Below the pieces are notes generated by a model that did no database searches, was not told the DNA's origin, and saw nothing but the letters and a program-made list of their open reading frames with translations. A stretch of DNA of 26,901 nucleotides. Source: Micrococcales bacterium UBA3913. GTDB lineage: Bacteria > Actinomycetota > Actinomycetes > Actinomycetales > Microbacteriaceae. The number at the start of each line of letters is the position of its first letter. Position 1 is the stretch's first letter. A program made the translations under genes and the position numbers. The DNA lies in contig DGEZ01000123.1 in NCBI GenBank assembly GCA_002391425.1, forward strand, positions 7,355-34,255, given 5' to 3'. Below are positions 22,960 to 26,901 of this stretch, piece after piece.

Positions 22960-25900
22960 GTGGCGTTCTTCACCTCCCGGGACAGCTTCATCCTCAGCCC
23001 CAGCGATCTGACCTCCGCGGGGCAGTGCGAGTACGCCTGGCTGCGTCACATTGACGCGCAGCTGGGCCGCATCCCGGCACTGACAGAGGAAGACCCGCTG
23101 CTGGACACCCTCGCGCGCCTGGGTGACGCCCATGAGGCGCGCCACCTGGAGGGGTTTCGCACCCACTGTGGAACCGACAACGTCACCGTGATCCCCCGGC
23201 CCGATCCGTACACCCCGGAAGGCCTGGCCCGGGCCGCGGCCCGCACCGAGACCGCCCTGCAGGCGCGTACCCCTGTCATCGCACAGGCGGCATTCTTCGA
23301 CGGCGGATTCGCCGGGTTCGCGGATTTCCTCATCCTCACCCAAGACGGGCGATACGAGGTGTGGGATGCGAAGCTGGCCCGCCATGCGCGCGTGACCGCC
23401 CTCCTCCAGATCTCGGCGTACGCCGACCAGCTGGACCGCCTGGGTATCCCCCGCAGCGAGTACGGTACGCTCCTGCTCGGCGATGACAGCACCTTTCAGC
23501 ACTCGCTGACCAAGAGCATCCCCGTGTATCGCGCCCGGCGAGCGCAGCTCGAATCCCTGCTGCGCGAACACCTGACCGAGTCCGGCCCGATCACCTGGCG
23601 GGATGCCCGTGTCACCGCCTGCGGGGCGTGCCCGCACTGTGCGGAGGCGATCCAGGCCACCGACGACCTTTTCCAGATCGCCACGATGAGCTCGACCCAA
23701 CGTCAGCGGCTGATAGACGCAGGCGTCACCACCCTGACGGAGCTGGCCCGCGCCACCAGACCGACACCGGGGATCGCCTTGTCCCGGTGGTCGCAGCTAC
23801 ACGCACAGGCCCAGCTCCAGCTGGCTGCCCGCGAGCACGCGGGGGCTCCCCCCGTCGAACTGCTGAGCACCGAGGCAATCCGCAGCATGCCATCCCCCGA
23901 TCCCGGAGATGTGTTCTTCGACTTCGAGGGGGACCCGCTGTGGGCCGCATCCGGGGGCACGATGGATGGCCTGGAGTACCTGTTCGGGGTCGTGGATCTG
24001 ACCGCGAATGGAGCACCCCGGTATCTGCCCCTGTGGGCGCATGACCGGCACGAGGAGCGCGAGGCGCTGATCCGGTTCCTGGACTATGTGCGCACGCGCC
24101 GGGATCAGTACCCAGGGATGCACATTTACCACTATGCGAGTTACGAACAGACCGCGTTGAAGCGCCTCACGGTGCGGCACAGCTGGGGCGAGGATTTCCT
24201 GGACGACCTGCTGCGGGCGGGGGTGTTCGTGGACCTGTATCCGATCGTGCGGCACAGCATCCGCGTCGGGCAGCCGTCCTACAGCATCAAGAAACTGGAA
24301 CCGCTGTACATGGGCGACGAGCTGCGCGACAGTACCGGGGTCACGAACGCGGGTGATTCCGTCGTGGAGTATCACCGCTTTCGCGCAGCTGTTGACGCAG
24401 GCGACACCATCGAGGCCGACGGGATCTTGAAGCGGATCGCGGACTACAACCGGTACGACTGCATCTCGACCCTGCGGCTGCGGAACTGGCTGATGAGTCT
24501 GGCCCCGCGGGACCACGCCACGGACGGCACCGCCTCGGGCATCTCGGTCGCGGGCTCGGACGCCACAGAGGCGGATGCGCCGTCGCGGTCCAGCCAGCGT
24601 GCGCACGAGCTGAGCGACCTTGCTGCACGCCTGAACGCCACGATCCCCGACAATCCCGCGGAACGTTCCCCCGAGCAGCAAGCGGTCGCCCTGGTGTCGG
24701 CTGCCCTCGGGTACTACCGCCGGGAGGACAAGCCCTACTGGTGGGGGTATTTCGGGCGTTTCACCGACCCACCCGATCAGTGGCAGGACACCCGCTCGAG
24801 CGCGCTGTTCGACACCGTCGTGCGCGTCGGACCCTGGCAGCGCGTGGGGCGTGCACGCACCGCTTCCCGCGAACTCACCGTATCTGCTGTGCTTGAGGAG
24901 GGCTCGAGCATCCAGCCCGGCGTGGCGGTCAAGCTCCTGTACGAGGACCTCCCCGAGCAGGTGGAGGCGCACCCGCGGTATCAGCGGGAGGAGGTGACCT
25001 CGGGGAAGGTGCTGTCGGTTGCCGCCACGGCGACGGGTCACGCGACGATCACGCTTACCGAAAAGTTGCGCCGGGGGATGGTCGACTTCCCGCAGCTACC
25101 TATGGCGATGTTTGTATCCACCCACGTGTCGGCGGGCCCGCTGGAGGATGCGATTGCGGATTTCGCCGAGAGCATCCTCCCAGAAGGCGTCCTTCCCCCC
25201 AGCGCACTGTCAGACCTGCTGACACGGCGGTCACCCCGATTAGACGCCAACGCCATATTCCGTCCAGGGAATACGTTTCAGGAGGCGGTGGAGGCTCTCA
25301 CCTCGATGGAGGATTCCTATCTCGCGGTGCAAGGTCCCCCCGGAACTGGAAAGACCTACTTGGGGTCCCACGTTGTCGCCGCCCTTGTCACGCAGGGGTG
25401 GCGCGTTGGAGTGACAGCCCAGTCGCATGCGGTGATAGAGAATTTCCTGCGCGCAGTTCACAAGGCAGGCGTGGACGCGTCACGGATCGTGCGGATTCGC
25501 AACACCGCCGCCAGTAGCGACGACCCCTTTGTCACCGTATCGAACGCAGGACAGGTGCCGGACACTCCAGGTGTTGTCATCGGCGGCACAGCGTGGTCGT
25601 TCGCGAACCCTGCACTGGAGGAGCTCGACGTACTCGTGATCGAGGAGGCCGGGCAGTTCGCCCTCGCCCACACCGTCGCGGTGTCCCAGGCTGCGCGTCG
25701 CCTACTCCTGCTCGGCGATCCCCAGCAGCTCCCGCAAGTAGTTCAGGGCAGCCATCCAGAACCGATCGACTCGTCCGCGCTGGGCTGGCTGATCGGCGAT
25801 CACGACACGATGCCGCCGACGCGGGGGTACTTCCTGTCTCGCACCCGCCGCATGCACAGCACACTGGCCGCTGCGGTGTCACGCCTCGCCTACGGCGGGC

Positions 25901-26430
25901 GCCTCCGCGCAGTCACGGAGGTGACGGACAGCCGGCGGCTGCACGAAGTAGCCCCCGGCCTGCACGCCGTCCCCGTTCCCCACCGGGGCAACTCTGTGGC
26001 CTCGCCGGAGGAGGCCAACGCGCTGGTGGGGCGCATCATCTCCCTGCTCGGCTCCCCGTGGAGCGATGGCGTCCACGCGGAAAGGCCGTTGTCCGCCGCG
26101 GACGTTATCGTGGTCGCTCCCTACAACGCACAAGTTGCCCTGCTGCGTAGCCGGCTGGACCGTGCGGGGCTCACGGAAACGCCCGTGGGCACCGTCGACC
26201 GGTTCCAAGGCAAAGAGGCCGTCATCGCCATGGTCTCGCTCGCTTCGTCCGGCGACGGCATCAGCCGGGGCCTCAGTTTTCTGCTCGACGAGCACCGCCT
26301 CAACGTCGCGATCTCCCGCGGGCAGTGGGCGTCCTACCTGTTTTTTAGCCCCGGGTTGCTCAGCCTTACCCCCGAGAGCATCCAGGAGGTGGACCTGCTC
26401 GGTGGCTTCCTGGGACTGATCGCGCCGTAA
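22960..26430 (+). CDS. TM0106-type RecB-like nuclease fused to SF1 DNA helicase
   Basis: The 1156-aa protein has three enzymatic parts. Residues 1-230 form a Cas4/RecB-like nuclease: GFADF, VWDAKLA (Asp136, Lys138) and QISAYA active-site motifs, with Cys23, Cys221, Cys224 and Cys227 placed as in a Cas4-type 4Fe-4S cluster. Residues about 315-505 look like a predicted RNase H-fold exonuclease: FFDFEG (Asp321, Glu323), IYHYASYE and YNRYDC (Asp500). The C-terminal half is a Dna2/Upf1-like SF1 helicase: GPPGTGKT (Lys798), VIEEAGQ (Glu895-Glu896), LLGDPQQLPQ, VGTVDRFQGKE (from 1076) and LNVAISRG (1114-1121). A role in DNA repair or processing is inferred; the family is largely uncharacterised. GTG at 22960 follows AAAGGGG; an in-frame GTG lies at 22933. 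Confidence 0.9.
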   Translation: MAFFTSRDSFILSPSDLTSAGQCEYAWLRHIDAQLGRIPALTEEDPLLDTLARLGDAHEARHLEGFRTHCGTDNVTVIPRPDPYTPEGLARAAARTETALQARTPVIAQAAFFDGGFAGFADFLILTQDGRYEVWDAKLARHARVTALLQISAYADQLDRLGIPRSEYGTLLLGDDSTFQHSLTKSIPVYRARRAQLESLLREHLTESGPITWRDARVTACGACPHCAEAIQATDDLFQIATMSSTQRQRLIDAGVTTLTELARATRPTPGIALSRWSQLHAQAQLQLAAREHAGAPPVELLSTEAIRSMPSPDPGDVFFDFEGDPLWAASGGTMDGLEYLFGVVDLTANGAPRYLPLWAHDRHEEREALIRFLDYVRTRRDQYPGMHIYHYASYEQTALKRLTVRHSWGEDFLDDLLRAGVFVDLYPIVRHSIRVGQPSYSIKKLEPLYMGDELRDSTGVTNAGDSVVEYHRFRAAVDAGDTIEADGILKRIADYNRYDCISTLRLRNWLMSLAPRDHATDGTASGISVAGSDATEADAPSRSSQRAHELSDLAARLNATIPDNPAERSPEQQAVALVSAALGYYRREDKPYWWGYFGRFTDPPDQWQDTRSSALFDTVVRVGPWQRVGRARTASRELTVSAVLEEGSSIQPGVAVKLLYEDLPEQVEAHPRYQREEVTSGKVLSVAATATGHATITLTEKLRRGMVDFPQLPMAMFVSTHVSAGPLEDAIADFAESILPEGVLPPSALSDLLTRRSPRLDANAIFRPGNTFQEAVEALTSMEDSYLAVQGPPGTGKTYLGSHVVAALVTQGWRVGVTAQSHAVIENFLRAVHKAGVDASRIVRIRNTAASSDDPFVTVSNAGQVPDTPGVVIGGTAWSFANPALEELDVLVIEEAGQFALAHTVAVSQAARRLLLLGDPQQLPQVVQGSHPEPIDSSALGWLIGDHDTMPPTRGYFLSRTRRMHSTLAAAVSRLAYGGRLRAVTEVTDSRRLHEVAPGLHAVPVPHRGNSVASPEEANALVGRIISLLGSPWSDGVHAERPLSAADVIVVAPYNAQVALLRSRLDRAGLTETPVGTVDRFQGKEAVIAMVSLASSGDGISRGLSFLLDEHRLNVAISRGQWASYLFFSPGLLSLTPESIQEVDLLGGFLGLIAP

Positions 26431-26466
26431 CCGCCTGAGCAGGACCCGACTGGACCCGGCCTCGCA

Positions 26467-26901
26467 TCAGATCGTGTGCGACCAGTCCAGCCCCGCGAGG
26501 GACGATTCCTCAATGAGCTCGCGGTTTTCCCGCACGAAAGAGTTCGCCGCATTCATCATGTCGATATCGGGCCGGAGGGGCCGACCGTCGATGCTCTTGA
26601 CCGTGTGAATGGTGGAGCCTCCCATGGTCCAGATCGCGTCAGCCGACAGGAGCGCCGAGGTGGGAATCTTGCCGTAGCGGGTTTTCAGACCCTGGTGTTC
26701 CAGGTAGGCGAAGAACTCACGCTGGGTGGTTCCGGCGAGGATACCAAGCGACGGATCGGAGGTGACGTACTCGTCGCCGATGCGCAACACCACCGAGGCG
26801 GTGGCTGCCTCCAGGAGGTAGCCGTCGGTCGAGTAGAAGATCGTCTCGTCGGCGTCATGGGCGTGCAGGTAGCGGTAGGTCGCCATGTTCATCGCGTAGG
26901 A
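26467..26901 (-). CDS. Class IV aminotransferase, aminodeoxychorismate lyase-like, 5'-truncated
   Basis: The frame is open through the window edge (SYAMNMATYRY...), so the gene starts beyond 26901; the expected PLP-binding Lys of the KxxSY motif falls just outside. The visible 144 residues contain FYSTDGYLLEAATASVVLRIGD, the PLP-phosphate-binding block of fold-type IV enzymes, then GILAGTTQREFF and a late WTMGGSTIHTVKSIDG. The order and length fit aminodeoxychorismate lyase (PabC), which makes 4-aminobenzoate for folate, although branched-chain or D-amino-acid aminotransferase relatives cannot be excluded from this part alone. It is convergent with the helicase gene, 36 bp between stops. Confidence 0.8.
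   Translation of the reverse strand, partial: SYAMNMATYRYLHAHDADETIFYSTDGYLLEAATASVVLRIGDEYVTSDPSLGILAGTTQREFFAYLEHQGLKTRYGKIPTSALLSADAIWTMGGSTIHTVKSIDGRPLRPDIDMMNAANSFVRENRELIEESSLAGLDWSHTI

Noticed and set aside
21309..22991. 560-codon open frame on the minus strand over uraA
   Set aside because: Low-complexity Gly/Asp/Arg/His translation that covers a recognisable uracil permease and its terminator hairpin.

Overview
The window is high-GC DNA, roughly two-thirds G+C by eye, with dense bidirectional coding, frequent GTG starts, AGGAGG-type ribosome binding sites and GC-ending codons. The gene content fits an actinomycete of the order Micrococcales, and a Microbacteriaceae-like organism is my best guess. 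Supporting genes are a LytR-CpsA-Psr (LCP) cell-wall protein, META-domain lipoproteins, an AdhA-type dehydrogenase and a TM0106-type nuclease-helicase. I cannot name a genus. I see no insertion sequence, phage gene or CRISPR array. It reads as ordinary chromosome carrying 20 confidently called protein genes plus two weaker small ones, two tRNAs, one clear riboswitch and several terminator-like hairpins.

Layout. 1-1133: 3' part of a double-ATPase peptide ABC transporter gene. 1241-1317: tRNA-Arg(ACG) on the minus strand with its own terminator and promoter. 1411-3395: a coupled pair, a HAD phosphatase and a lipoprotein with two META-like domains. 3536-4825: a class-III aminotransferase, convergent with pheA (prephenate dehydratase, 5659-4856). 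5761-6956: a probable 26-codon leader peptide and an L-lactate oxidase. 6985-7689: a HhH-GPD DNA glycosylase-like protein. 7811-7947: a 22-bp terminator stem overlapping tRNA-Ser(GCT). 9317-8004: an LCP cell-wall ligase. 9652-10719: a 2,3-butanediol dehydrogenase. 10834-12917: a two-gene NatAB-like ABC exporter. 14882-12975: a CPA1 sodium/proton antiporter. 17785-15009: an anaerobic ribonucleotide reductase (nrdD) and its radical-SAM activase (nrdG). 18050-18235: a small membrane protein. 19016-18263: a yybP-ykoY manganese riboswitch with mntP. 19102-20109: a zinc alcohol dehydrogenase. 20424-21194: an acetoin/diacetyl reductase. 21411-22790: a uracil permease. 22960-26430: a Cas4-like nuclease / RNase-H-like / SF1 helicase fusion. 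26901-26467: 3' part of an aminodeoxychorismate-lyase-like gene.

Together, lactate oxidase, 2,3-butanediol dehydrogenase, acetoin reductase, an alcohol dehydrogenase and a class III ribonucleotide reductase suggest an organism that meets both oxygen and oxygen limitation and handles the lactate/pyruvate/acetoin/butanediol node. The genes are not in one operon, so this link is an inference.

The most interesting non-genic signals are these: a manganese riboswitch whose aptamer stem competes with sequestration of the mntP ribosome binding site; strong enrichment of the octamer GGATGCGC (20 copies by hand count against about 2 expected), including two palindromes that share a 14-nt core; a strongly signalled 26-codon leader ORF before lactate oxidase; a pair of NrdR-box-like sites upstream of nrdD; and competing complementary segments in the leader of the acetoin reductase gene.
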